Positions 1 through 11,534 of a DNA stretch of 64,000 nt are shown here, one piece after another. Under the pieces are notes generated by a model. The model was not told the origin of the DNA. It was given only the letters and a program-made list of their open reading frames with translations, and did no database searches. Position 1 is the stretch's first letter, and each line of letters begins with the position of its first letter. Position numbers and translations under genes: made by a program. Source of the stretch: Allodiplogaster sudhausi (taxonomy: Eukaryota; Nematoda; Chromadorea; Rhabditida; Diplogasteridae); assembly GCA_945643635.1 (NCBI GenBank), contig CALZFC010000031.1, positions 1,460,501-1,524,500 on the forward strand. The letters are read 5' to 3'.

Positions 1-2244
1 CCAATGTTCGAGACAACCTAGCAACTGGTAATCAATGGAGCGTTTTGGTCTAAATCCGTACTGTTCATCAGGTATTAAGTGAGCGTTATTGCACCAGGGG
101 TAGAGTTTCTTACAGAGCATACGTTCAAAAATTCGAGAAAATAATGAGGTTATAGAGATAGGGCGATAGTTGGAGGGGTCAGAATAGGGAGGATTTTTCT
201 TAATGGGGATTATAATGGAAGTTTTCCAGGCCGTAGGGACAGATGAGGTGGAGTACGAGAAGTCAAATATATATTCCAGAGCTTCCGAGATGGGGATGGC
301 AAGCTTCTTAATGAGAGACAAGTTGAAATTATCAGGAGTCTTACAGGAAGAGTTCTTATAGGTCTCGATAACTCGGCAAATTTCATGACGGGGGAAATTG
401 ATTTGAAAGGAGGGGGAAGAGTGAGTGACAAAGTTAGGGGCGAGGACCGGGAGGTTACCATCGTCAATAGTAAAAGCAGAGGAAAAAGTAGCAGCTAGGA
501 GTTGGGCCTTGGTATCATCGGTAAAGCAGAGAGTACCAGAAGGTGAGGTGAGAGTATCGACCCCTCGGGGTTTGGAGGATAGGCGGTTGCGCATAAAGCG
601 GAAGAAGAGGGCTTTATTGTTAGAGTTAATGACGTGTTTTTCTACATTTCTAGAGTACTTATCAATAGCCTTACAATAACGGGAATTAATGAGGGAATAA
701 GCATGTCTAGTGGAATCAGATTCATGGGCTAGGAGGGCGAGCCAAGCATCATAGCGTTTCCGCTTAAGGCAGTAAATGTGATTGGGGATACGAATACCGT
801 GAGAGGAGACACGTTTAAAGGGAACGAAGAGGTCTTCAACAGCGTGGGGGGCGGATGACAGTGCGGAGTACATGTGATCTACACTTGAGAGCTTATGGAA
901 AGGGGCTGGGAAGGCAAAATCTAAAAGAAACATGGAGGCTGAATGGTGGTCGAATTTGTTGTAATCCCTTATATAAGTAAAAGAAGGTTTGGCGTGGGAG
1001 AGAGAAAGGGTGGATTCGATGGTGGAATGGTCGGAATTGAGGAAGGGAGGGGAGAGGATAGTGTTGCTGAGGAGGGATGGAGTATTGGTGAGAACGAGGT
1101 CCAGGAAGTGAGCATTGCAAGTAGGAGCTGGTGTGAGTTGAGCAAAACAGCATGAGGATGTAAAGTCATAAAAGAGCTTAGAAGAAGAGGCAAGCGGGGG
1201 GTGACTGGTGGAATTCCAGACGATGTCTGGGTAGTTAAAATCGCCTAAAATGATAGTAGGGTGAGGGGCGGTGGAGAGATCTGTAAGAAGGTTGACAAGG
1301 ATAGAATTATCAGAGGCACAACATGAAGGGGGACGGTAAACTAGGATGAAGCGGATGAGATCACTGTTAAAACTAGCATCTACTGCGAGGAGCTCAAAGG
1401 CGTTGGGGGATGATTTAGAGAGGACGGTGTTTGTGGAGATGGAAGAGCGGAAGAAGAGTGCAACGCCCCAGCCCTTGCGCCTTGGGCGGTCTTGGCGAGA
1501 GACTAAATAGTCAGGGTTACCGTTTAGAAGATAACTATCAGGGAGGGAGGAGGAAAGCCAGGTTTCGACAATGGCAATAACAGCGAAGGAACGGGAGAAT
1601 AGAGAGGACAGTTCAAAAGTTTTGTTCACAATTGAGCGGGCATTGAAAGAACAAATGGTGGAGCTATGCCTGCGAATGGGGGTGGTTATAATTGGTATTG
1701 GGGATGGGGGTGGGAAGGAGTAGTTGGGAGGAGAGGGATAGAGGGGAGGCATTGGAGAAGGTTGGTAGGGGTTGGGTGGGTAGTTGAGAGAGAGAAGGGG
1801 AGTGGGAGGAGAGAGAGGCTGTGGCGGCTGAGAGAGAGGCAGAGGCGGCTGAGAGAGAGGCAGTGGGTGTTGAGAGTAGTGGTGAGAGATGTGAGAAGGA
1901 GGTGAGTGGTTATGAAGGCCGCGGGTGACCGCGGACGCGTAGGAGGGGTTAGAGAAGATAGGAGGGTTGTTAGAGTGAGAGTGAGAGTTGTTAGAGTGAG
2001 AGTTAGAGTGAGAAAGAGAGTGAGAGTGAGAAGGCCTGCGGGTGGCCACGCGAGATGAGAGAGGGCGGGGGGGGCAGGGTGTTAGGGGCCGAGCGGCGGC
2101 CATGTGGTTTGGTGTAGAAGCGAGAGAAGTCGGGGAGTTTGGGGGGAGAGGGAACAATGCCCCGCTGGGCGAAAGTACGCGATGGAAGGAGGAAACAATT
2201 GGAATAGGTGGGAGAATGGCGGAGTCTGTGGGCATTGGAGATGG
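1..2244 (-). CDS. LINE ORF2: endonuclease-reverse transcriptase (partial)
   Basis: ORF2 would nick target DNA and copy the element RNA into it. The minus-strand frame is open over the whole span; the endonuclease begins near 1660 with CSFNARSIVNK, followed by WLSSSLPD, WGVALFFR (about 1470), LGDFNYPDIVW (about 1235) and NSDHST (about 1030), all hallmarks of EEP-type LINE endonucleases. RT motifs follow: VPTAWKTSIIIPIKK (about 230), NYRPISITSLFSRIFE (about 150) and DEQYGFRPKRSIDYQLL (about 60). A Pro/Ser/His-rich linker lies upstream of the endonuclease. The true start is uncertain, because the frame overlaps ORF1 and in-frame Met codons occur near 2103 and 1752. The protein continues past the left edge. 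Confidence 0.88.
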
Positions 2245-2550
2245 CTAGGATTTGAAACTTGGATGTGGGGAGGACGACCTTGAGGGGATTTGAAGATGGC
2301 TTGCGAGCCTGGTCTACGAGGGGATAGACAGCGAGGGGAAGGCAAGGAACATTTAGACAATCGAGGAGTCCGAGGACTGCATTGTAGTAAGCATTTGCCG
2401 TTTGGGTAGGGGATTCGGCAGAAAGAACAGGGATGCCGTAAATGACCAGAGCTCGACGGCGCTCGTGGCGGTCTCTAATCTCTTCCTCTGTTTCGCGGGA
2501 GAAATCACAGGGTGGAGAAGAGGAGGAAGAGGGGGGGGGGAGGCATTGTC
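2003..2550 (-). CDS. LINE ORF1-like protein fragment
   Basis: This minus-strand frame contains EEEIRDRHERRRALVIYGIP and, further on, a block ending FAQRGIVPSPPKLPDF. That resembles the ORF1 proteins of CR1/Jockey-type LINEs, which have an RRM-like core, bind RNA and act as chaperones. The frame ends at 2003 and overlaps ORF2 in another frame. No ATG is in frame at the upstream end: a 10-nt C run near 2540 separates the frame from an ATG, so either the element is 5'-truncated or that homopolymer has slipped. The family is inferred from motif spacing only. Confidence 0.55.
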
Positions 2551-2610
2551 ATTGGTGTGATGCACTTGTTGGGTTTAATGTAAATGGCCTTCATCGGGTT
2601 CGATTGTGAA

Positions 2611-2716
2611 CATTCTCTCTCTTACTGTCTCTTTGTCTCTCTATTTCTCTATCTCTCTCACCATCTCCCTCTCTCTCGTTCTCTCTTCATTCTCTCTCCC
2701 ACCACTCTCTCTCCTC

Positions 2717-2766
<50 letters not shown>
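2611..2766. repeat. CT microsatellite
   Basis: A (CT)n-rich tract with an uninterrupted run at about 2724-2763. It abuts the 5' end of the LINE. Open frames read through it are Leu/Ser repeats and are not genes. Confidence 0.9.
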
Positions 2767-3189
2767 GATTTTTCTCCTCTACTTCTCTTCCTAGCCGTTC
2801 TTCCGTTTTCCATTACTTGATTTTATAAATCTTTTCAAGCGTCTAGCCGCAAGATTAGCTTTGCAAACTCGAAAAAGTTTATAACATTTTCACTTTAAAC
2901 AGTATCTCATTGTAGAAAGCGTGTTCAGGCAAATCACACATCAATATAGAATCCTGGATTTTTTTTTACTAATTCCCTTAAAAAAAGTTCACGAAAATTT
3001 GTGAAGTTTGAGTTTACTTGAGATACCGTGATAAATTTGGTGCGTTGTGATACAGTGTTAGTGTTTTGTTTATTTTTTAGTGCGTATCAAGTTACAAATT
3101 TTAAGCGGAAAACGAAAGTCGGCATGAGTTTTTTGCCATAAATGCTGAACATCATTCCTTAGTAGGTTCAACAGTACCTTTTCTCTTTC

Positions 3190-3480
3190 CTCCTTTCCCT
3201 TGTGAAGTGGTCATCGCGGATCCATCTGATGTTGCTTGCTCCGTTCTTTTATTAGGTTCACTGATAAAGAAGAAACGTAATATATTCCGTATTCTTTCTA
3301 TTTTTGCTAACATAGTGCTTGAGATACTTGCATTGTTTACGAGTCCTATAACTTTTAAACCGATGCTGTCTTTGTCGTCAGCGATTCTTTTAGTATTTCT
3401 TTGATATATTCCTACAATGAAGCATAGCCCTCACCTTTCGTATGGTTAATTTCTATCTCAATGAGTAGTTTCTGTCTTAC
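3190..3480 (+). promoter_or_regulatory. 5' flank of TUTase-like gene A, duplicated upstream of gene B
   Basis: This non-coding stretch lies directly upstream of the first exon of gene A. It is clearly related to 11350-11610 (and the copy at about 17594-17854). Shared landmarks in the same order are a GATAAAGA(A/G)GAAACGTAAT block, a TAGTGCTTGAGATA block, a GTCAGCGATTCTTTT block and AGTTTCTGT close to the end. Conservation ahead of both paralogues suggests it carries their promoter. No TATA box was recognised. The remainder of 2767-3190 is AT-rich with nothing identifiable. Confidence 0.5.
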
Positions 3481-3490
3481 AGGTCTTAAC

Positions 3491-6400
3491 ATGCCTGGGA
3501 AAGACCAGGACAGGTTTTGGTTACGAAATTCGAGGCATCTCGGCTTTGGGAGGTAAGAATAATCGACTAGTAAGAATAATCGTCTTAAGTTACTAAAATT
3601 CAGTTGGATAGTACTCTAAATTGAATTTATAAGATAAAGAAAAGGATCTGTCGGGTGGTTTACTTCATGCTAAATTTTCGCAGAGAACCATCGCTAGAGC
3701 AGCTCATGCGAATGGCAGATTTAGTTCGCTCTCTTGCGCAAGTCTCGCAACGAGAGCTTCTATTTGAACACAAAGGTGGCTCAGTTTTTTTTGATGTTAA
3801 GTTATGATTAGTTGTTTGGATATTTGATTTCAGTTTTTTATTAGTTTTAGTAATTTTTGTTCAATTTTTGACTTCCGTTATATCTTTTTACGGCTATGGC
3901 AGAAAAGACCGAATGATGATTTCGAAGAATGATTGATTCAGTTGTGAATGGCGTTCACTCTGCGAATGTCACCATCACTGGTCTGTCGTCGAGTCTGCAG
4001 CCAGTCGAGAGCGCCATTTCCAAAGAGTATCTCTTTAATACATGAGATGAGCCAAGATTTGCAGCACTTGCTTCTGTTTAGACACGCCTTTGCACTCGCC
4101 TGCTACAAGCTGCTCAAAGCGATCTGCAGCAATCATTCTGTTCTCTCGCCGAAAATTCTCTTACAAACCGTTGCATATGTCAGTTTCAATTATATGGCCT
4201 GGAATCCACAAACTCACGGCAAATATGGTTGTCCCAGAGTCATGGCCACACTATTCTTATTGCAATTGCAAGTAATCCCTTCCCCGTTAACATCCCCCTC
4301 CTGATCAGGACAAAACTTGTTAACTCACAGCTCGAGGCTGGAAATTTCTGTTTTAGATTTCCAACGTTTGAAGAAATGTTATCATACTTTTTTTCAGGCT
4401 AAAAGTATGGAAGAGGTTGCCGTTCGGATGTTGCCTGCATTTGACATTTTTATGCGCACCATCGGCGATGAAAAAAAGGGGGTTCGCAGGTTTGTTTACT
4501 CTTTGTTCAATTCCCACACGAAATTTGATCATTACTCGTCTAACTATGTGTCCGTGAAGTATATCTTTTTTTTTAAATATTTTTTTCTATTAAAATTCTT
4601 GGATGTAGTATGTTTTATCGACGATTCGAAGGAAATGTCTTTAGAAGCAGCAAATGGGACTCAAACTTGCTCAATTAAACGCGGACAAATCCGTTAGTCA
4701 GTACATCGAAGAGGAACGAAGATGCACTGAAGTCAGCTAATTCAGTTTTTTAAAATGTTAAATGTTGACCAAGTTTAGCCTTCCACTTTCTAAGGGAACA
4801 GAAAAGATCAGGCGCGGTATGCCGTTTCTATTTAAACTGTTTTAAATGCAACAATGCAGTTTGTATTCAGGAGCCGCTGTCGCAAACAAGTTTAGAAGTA
4901 AGTTCCTCTAAGGAAGATGATTTAGTCAGCACAACTGCATGTTCTTCGAAGAAGATGGTTACTGCTTTTATAATGTTCTGCAATTCGGTCAACTTTTTTT
5001 AAGAACAAGAAATCAAAGCACGCTTCCTCATCTTCTGAAAGTGAACCCGAGAAGAAGACATCAATCGTGAAGGTTTGTTCTTTTACCTTAATCTTAGAAT
5101 TTTTTGCCTTTTGAGCTAATTGAAGCTTCAATTTTTTATTTTCGTATACGTTAAATAAATAAAATTAATTTAAACTCTCCTTTGAGCTTCAGACAGAACT
5201 AATGTCTTCTGAGTCAATCGATAGAGCCGCAAGACCATATCGAGCTGATTGCACTTCCAGGCGAAAGGTTTCAAATTAATTCAGATTTTGTTATATTTTA
5301 TTTTACTTCTAACCCATCAAACGGAAACGGATGTGGTTTATTTATATGTATTAGCACCCTCCTATGCCATCTCTATCTCACACTCGAGCTCTTGCTCATC
5401 CCCCCCCCCTCCGTCTCTCTACCCTCACCATCAGCTCCGCTGCTTGATTATCGCTGTAATCGTGTGTAGATTATTGATTCATATCAACATCGTGAACTTT
5501 TCAGATTAAGATTGAAGCGCAGTCTCCTCCTCCTTCGCCTTTAAGCGAGAAGACACCGGAGATTCCAACTGCTGCAATGGTTTCTAATTATTATTAATTT
5601 AGAGCATTTTGTGAAATTTCATTTGGGTTTTGTGTTTTTTTTTACTTCTGTTTATTTAGTCATACTCGTCATAATTTTTATATTATGTTCTGTTAACTTA
5701 TTCTGAATTGCTCAGAGCACGATGACTGAAGTGGCAAGCGCCGCTGCATCCAATGAGGAAGATTCATTCAAGTCAACCAAGAAGGTTCTTTTGTTTACTT
5801 GTATTTAATGTACTCTGTGAAGTTGTTCTTTTCTAATTGAAGAGAAAGAAGAAGAAGCCCTTGTCTCACCACTCAGAAGATGAATTTGAACAGAAGCCGT
5901 TAATTAAGAAGGTTCATTTTCTTCTCTTTCTAGTGACTTTTGGCATGTAACACCTCATTCAGGTTAAGGCGGAACCATTCTCCCCCTTGCCCGAATTCGG
6001 CGACGAAGCAGCTACTTCAGATCAAGCCATTTCTAAGGAGAAAGGAAAGGTGGAAAGTATGAAGGAAAATATTGACGAAAATAGTTTTAAAGCCGGAGAA
6101 CATTGGATATTCATCCTGTAATTAAACTGTAAAGAGGGCGGTAGTTATAATAGTAACAATTGTAGGAAGACGCCGCGGCGATCTCAACAAATCCACTTTC
6201 TTCCTTCACATATTCCTCCGCCGAGCACACACACGAAGAGGAACATGTAAGCTTTCGTTTCACTTCTTTTGTTGTAATTGTCTTTGTCTGCCTTATAACT
6301 AGACAATATATTTGAACACAGGCAAAATATAAAAGTGATTAAAATCTTTGGAGCTTGCCTTAATTAATTCAATTTCGCTTAGGCACTCTTTGCTACCGCG

Positions 6401-9400
6401 GCAGCATCGCAGGAGCGGTGGGCGAATTACGTGCGGATTTTACACGAAAAGTTTGAGTTTAAAGAATTTTAGACTATTTTTTTTTATCTGATTTTCTTTG
6501 TTTTCTCGATAAACTATAGTTTATATAACATAACGAATAATAGTCTATGGTGATCAAGTTACAGAATTCTGCCAGCTAAGATTGCGTCCGAACTGCCCGC
6601 TGATATTGTTTCCCGTGTCAGCTGCTGGATGGATGGTATCGATTTTTTTTTCTAAAAATATTTTTACTGACTGTTGTAGTTTAGCAAGCTGAAAAGTGCC
6701 TAATTTTTGGTTAAATCGAAAAAAAAAACTTAGGCGCTCATCCTCGTGCATATGCCGTTCAACTTCAAAGAAGGGCGGTGAAAAAGTGCAAGAAAGATGA
6801 CAACAGGTTTAAAATCGCTATTCTCTTTTCTCCTTGGCGTCATTGAAACATATTCTTAGAAATGGACGATCAAGTTTTCCCAGAATGATTTACTATGAGT
6901 TTGTTTTCGTTTTTCCGTTCGATAGTTTCGTCATACCCATTTCAGGGACAGAGCTGAAATATATCTAACCCATGACAAAGTTCTAACCCCCCGGGCCGTA
7001 GGCTCGAAACACTTTGTAACCAACCCCACGGGATGGCTATTTTTCACATTGTAACCCCCAGCCAAAGTTCAGGGACAGCCACTATTTCAGCCCTGTTCAG
7101 GGATCCTTTTGTTGAATTTTTCGAAGCTGCGAAGAAGTCGTTTAAGAACATTTTCCCAGACTCGTTCTTCGAGCTGTTGTTATCCTTGGTTAGTGGCATT
7201 TTATTTATTTACTTTCCCTTGTTTTATCCTATCTTGTTTAACTGTACGTGCAGCCACTTATGTTTAAATAGAAAAATTATCTGTTTCTTTAAATTAGGCA
7301 ATTTCGATTTCCCGTGATATTTGTTTTCAAGATTGGATGTCATCACCATATAATTTGTGACAGAATTCTAACGATCTTGGAAATGAAGAAATAACGTTAA
7401 CTGTTTGCAGGAGAACTGGGATTCTATCAGCGCTGTCCTGGAGAACCATGGAAGAAAGCTTGTCATTGACTTCCGTGACAATCAAATGGAGGTAGATTTT
7501 TGTTTCTCATTGTTCTGGAATGTTTTTTCCCTGATTATCTAAGTTAAACGACGCGTCATAATTGATAATGAATCTAAAGTGTCCGATTACTCTAGAAATT
7601 GCGCATTGGACGAGCCCGTTTGCTGTGTCACTACGACAAATTGTTCTTGACGCCTGAGATTGCGGCAATCGTCAACTCGATCGCGGCCGACCCTGGAACT
7701 TTCGAGGTGTGTTGCATGATTTTTACCGACTGTGGTAACAAAACATTTACATGTTTGAACTTATTAAGATTTTGCTTGGAATGGTCTAGTCGACCAAAAA
7801 ATATGTTTTTTCATATTTTCATTAAATTTACGCCTTTTGATATTGTCTCATTGACGACAACTTTAGCAAGCAAAGTTCTTCCGTACACAAAGTCTTCCCA
7901 TTTCTTCTGTGTGCAAACTTATGTTCGATGTACCAAAAATTTATATTTTTATTCATTAATGAATTAATCGTCCGCTTCAATGTCTTTTTTTACTTCAAGA
8001 TGGACCTCAAAATATCTTTCAGCAATTATTACTTGTTGAATGTTATGTTTTTTTTAGCCACAGCCCTTTGATATCTCCTCTCCGGCAGCGGCTACATACA
8101 TTTGTTTTTTTACTGTTCTGTACTTTTTTGATCATTTTGGTCTAACTTCAATGAAATTTAAAAAAAAAGATTACTTTCACTTTGTATAAGAGTACGAAGC
8201 CACGTCACCACCCTGTAGAGTTGAATGAAGGCAAATTTCCGTTTGATGATGGTATTCAGATTTTCAACTAAATAGTTTTTTCGGGAAGACTTAAATATTT
8301 GAAAGATATTAAACATAATTTTGAATCTAGAGTCTCGCTGGCGGGTGGTTCTAACGCACGGTGTGATTTCTGCGTGGTGGAGAGAAGGTGAAGCAGCCGA
8401 GTGGGAGAAGGAACACGCGGAGGAAATGAAGCAGTTCTCCACTCTGATCCATGACCACTTCCTCAACAATGTCCAGGTTATCTGAGGGGAATTGCCTATA
8501 TCTTGTCAAATCAAGTGTTGATGCATACAGGACAGATTGCGATGTGCATAAAGAGAGATAGAGAAAGAAAAATTTTCTGCTTCAGTTTCCTTATTTTAGG
8601 GGCAAGCAGAATATGAACAAAAGCTTGAAGTGCTTAAGCTTATTACGGATGCGGCTAAGATGGTTATCTAGCTTTATTATTTGCATGGGATTCTGTTTAC
8701 AGAAAGGAAGAAAACACGTTTACAAACACTGTCAAGTATTTCATCATTGAGGCCAAGTATTATTAAGGTGTTGGATAACTGTGGTGTCCATTTTCGTATC
8801 ACTGGCTCGACGACATCTTTGCTCTCTGCTTTCAACTCTGATCTCAATCTTTGCCTCGTGCATCCCACGGATGCTCTGGATATCGAGTTTGCACGGTACG
8901 CTTTAAAAAAAAAGTTGTATTAAGGGAACCGTCACCTGAATATGCAATGTGTTATGTTTTTATCCGAGTGCAGCGATGGCCAAACAAGGAATTGATCCGA
9001 TAGATTCTAGCCAGAGAAATGCGCCTAGTAGGAATCTGCGGAGCTCCGTGAACGCGTATGGCTATTTTATCTTTGGTCTCAGGCAGGGTTAGTCAAGTTC
9101 AGTCCATTTCAGAGATTCGCCCAGATTTTCTCCAGAACTATTCTCCACTATGATTTTGTCTCTAACCCCGCTCAGTATTCCCAAGTAGTCGACAGTGGCA
9201 ATTATTCCCTTTCCTTTGGTTTTGCTAAGTGCTGGATTTCTCTCCGAGGCGAGAAATATACACTTCTTTACCACTTGATTTGACAATAGATCGAGAAAGA
9301 TTGCCCCATTCAGGAGGATTTATCGAGAGCTAGTGGAGGCACTGGGGAGTCGCTTCGAAGTCACTTCGATGTCACTAGCGAATCCACACAACGTTAGTTA

Positions 9401-10628
9401 GATACTTCATTAAGCAGGGTATTCTCTACATTTCATTTCAGTTACTAATGGCGGTTATCAATCAAATATGATGTTGCTCTGTTTTTTTTTCTGATTTAAA
9501 ACGTTTTTAGCTTTCATTCACGGCACGCCTCTCCGACTCGTCGCCTCCGATTCCTGCCGTCATCTCGCACAACATCCATTGTGTTCACTTCAGCCAGCTC
9601 ATGGTGCTTTATGAAAGGTCTTTTTGCTTACAAATATTGACTCACTTAATCCAGTTATAATAGGCAATTGAAACGCTCATTTCTTAGAGATTGTGTTTAT
9701 TGTTAGAGGCTGCATGTCTACTTTTCGCCTATTAACAATCATTGAAAATTTGTGAGATCTTTAATAGAGTTGACGATCGCCTCGCTCCTCTTTGTCTCTT
9801 CATCAAACACTGGCTTCTGCAGACCACATTCGAAGGGCCTATCAAATCTATTAACAGGTTGACAACGAACATCTTCATATGTTCTTTCAGTAGATGATTT
9901 CAGTTACCTGATGACATCCCTCCTCATCCACTTCCTCCAGTGCGGAGTCTCTCCACCAGTCTTGCCTTGTCTCCACGAATTGTATCCGGACAAGCTCGCA
10001 AACGACAAGATTCTCGAGTTGGATCCAGTGGCTCCGTTCGATCCGCCGTTGCCTGGTTAGCTAGGACTCTCTTCTATTTCTGTACTCATTCTTATTCTAC
10101 TCTCTCCCTTTCTCTTTCTTTCTCTCTCTCTCCCGCTCTCTCACCCCCCCCCCCTCTCCCAATAACATCTTTGCAGCCCGTGAGAATGACCAGTCGTTGT
10201 CTTCTCTTCTCCTTGGCTTCTTTGACTACTTCTCAACCTTCCGCTTCGATGAATTCTACATCGCCATCCGCACTGGCCGTCCCATTCGACTGTAAGTGTT
10301 CTATTTATTTTAGAATCGATTCCACTTGACGTTGTTAATCGGAATATGTCTTTTAATTCTAGATCAAACGGCAAATTGAGTCTTCCGCCGAGACATTGCG
10401 AAATCGTTATTGTGGATCCATTTGATCACTGCCTGAAAATGTTCGTTTAATTTTTTATGTTTTTACTTTAGCGTATTATGCAATTGTTCAAATATCCATT
10501 CCTTGATCTTTTTTAACTTGATTTCGTGTAGAACGTGCGTGGTGGGCGTTGTTCCTCTTCAAAGGAAGATGATGGAAGCTGCGAAGGAGATCCGCTCTTC
10601 TTTCAACCTTTCAATGGTTCAAGTCTAA
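3491..10628 (+). CDS. TUTase / non-canonical poly(A) polymerase-like protein A, probably catalytically inactive
   Basis: The gene has many exons. The N-terminal part starts MPGKDQDRFW; exon models before 4871 are uncertain. Then come phase-0 mini-exons rich in Lys, Ser and Glu (4871-6250), followed by helical exons (7104-7177, 7411-7492, 7597-7706, about 8332-8476, 8600-8662). The C-terminal catalytic fold covers 8711-8895, 9290-9392, 9511-9617, 9768-9857, 9904-10055, 10177-10291, 10363-10440 and 10532-10628. Family hallmarks are GSTTSLLSAFNSDLNLCL, APLCLFIKHWL, INSYLMTSLLIHFLQ and the PAP-associated block LLLGFFDYFSTFRFDEFYI. The second metal-binding Asp is Asn (SDLN), and the third appears replaced in AVISHN where family members have DIS. 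The usual activity, adding U or A to RNA 3' ends, is therefore unlikely; a scaffold role is possible. The apparent stop at 8671 falls inside a 48-nt intron. Confidence 0.72.
6949..7095. mobile_element. 147-bp hAT-type MITE inside an intron of gene A
   Basis: The element begins CAGAGCTGAAATA and ends TATTTCAGCCCTG, giving 13-bp terminal inverted repeats with one mismatch. It is flanked on both sides by the identical 8-bp sequence TTCAGGGA (6941-6948 and 7096-7103). The 8-bp target-site duplication and CA...TG ends are typical of hAT elements. It has no coding capacity. The duplicated target contains the 3' splice acceptor of the downstream exon. Confidence 0.82.
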
Positions 10629-10965
10629 GCGAGCTGTCTTCTGCGCGTATGCAAATTCGGTTTTACTTGTTATTTGTGAAATTTCTTGGGAAGGATGCGA
10701 GCATTCTCCTTCCACGTGCTTAGTCTTGTTGTCGAGGTCTTTTGTCATTTTTTTCTTTGCCAAGAGTGCATTGTTTATCTTCTTATTATATGATCTTAAT
10801 TAAATTTGACCTGCTAATTTTTTTTACATATATTTGTTGAACTCTCTCTCTCTCTCGCCCTCGCCCTCTCCCTCTCCCTCTCCTTCTCTCTCCTCTATCA
10901 CACACACTCTCTCTCTCTCTCTCCCTCTCCCTCTCCTTCTCCTCTCTCCTCTCCTCTTTCCTCTA

Positions 10966-11000
<35 letters not shown>

Positions 11001-11534
11001 TACTCTCTCTCTCTTACTCTCTCTCTATTACTCTCTCTCTCCCTCTCTCTCTCTCCTCTCTCTCTCCCTCTCTCTCTCTCACACTCACTATGTGTCTCTG
11101 TCTAAAAGTGGTATTCGGGGTGGGGCGTATAGAATGGTGTTGTTGTTGTTTTCTGCGTCACCAGTGTTTCCTTTTACTGAAAATCTTAGATTAAGGAATT
11201 TAGCCTTAATTTATCTAAATGTTGATGCATTACTCAAAGTCCTTGTTATTAGTTAAGATATCTTCTGCTGTCGCCGTTGCATTTCCTTAGATCGAAATTG
11301 ACAACTGATTAGTAGCTGTGTATTTTTTGCCAATAACCAAGGATTTGCTCTGTTCATTATTAGTTTGTATGAGTGATAAAGAGGAAACGTAATCTATTCA
11401 ACATTCGTTCTATTTGAGCTAACCTAGTGCTTGAGATATTTCCATTTTCTACGAGGTCCTCAGCACCTTAATATAACTGATGATGGCTTGATCGTCAGCG
11501 ATTCTTTTTTCTATTTCTTCGATATTTCCCTGCA
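10629..11534. repeat. Gene A-B spacer with CT microsatellite
   Basis: About 900 bp without a supported gene. A compound (CT)n tract fills 10834-11095; reading frames through it are Leu/Ser artefacts. From about 11340 the sequence is related to the 5' flank of gene A and probably serves as the promoter of gene B. Confidence 0.7.

Larger units (their letters stand above)
1..2565 (-). mobile_element. Non-LTR (LINE) retrotransposon, CR1/Jockey-like, left part beyond window
   Basis: Read on the minus strand, this stretch holds an ORF1-like frame, an apurinic endonuclease domain and the N-terminal part of a reverse transcriptase, in the order typical of CR1/Jockey-class LINEs. The 5' end lies near 2565, just before a CT microsatellite. 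The 3' part, including the catalytic YxDD motif, lies outside the window. The endonuclease/RT frame has no stop from about 2244 to the window edge, so this copy is young or still functional over what is visible. No 3' tail or target-site duplication can be judged here. The clade assignment is from motifs only. Confidence 0.9.

Noticed and set aside
2584..2820. Leu/Ser-repeat proteins in CT tracts (also near 10.8, 14.0, 17.1 and 20.3 kb)
   Set aside because: They are translations of (CT)n microsatellites in all frames.
6861..6968. A terminal exon reading RNGRSSFPRMIYYEF
   Set aside because: The MITE target duplication shows the ancestral acceptor was at TTCAG|GGA, and joining the exon at 6807 to GGATCC keeps the frame; this open stretch is intron.
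8663..8671. Stop codon after ITDAAKMVI as the end of a separate upstream gene
   Set aside because: The sequence GTTATC is a usable donor, and a phase-0 acceptor at 8710 joins the frame to the nucleotidyltransferase exon in both A and B; the preceding helix is the usual lead-in to that fold.
9089..9286. 65-codon minus-strand frame repeated at 15324-15521
   Set aside because: It is repeated only because of the duplication; it lies in an intron of gene A and has no family similarity.
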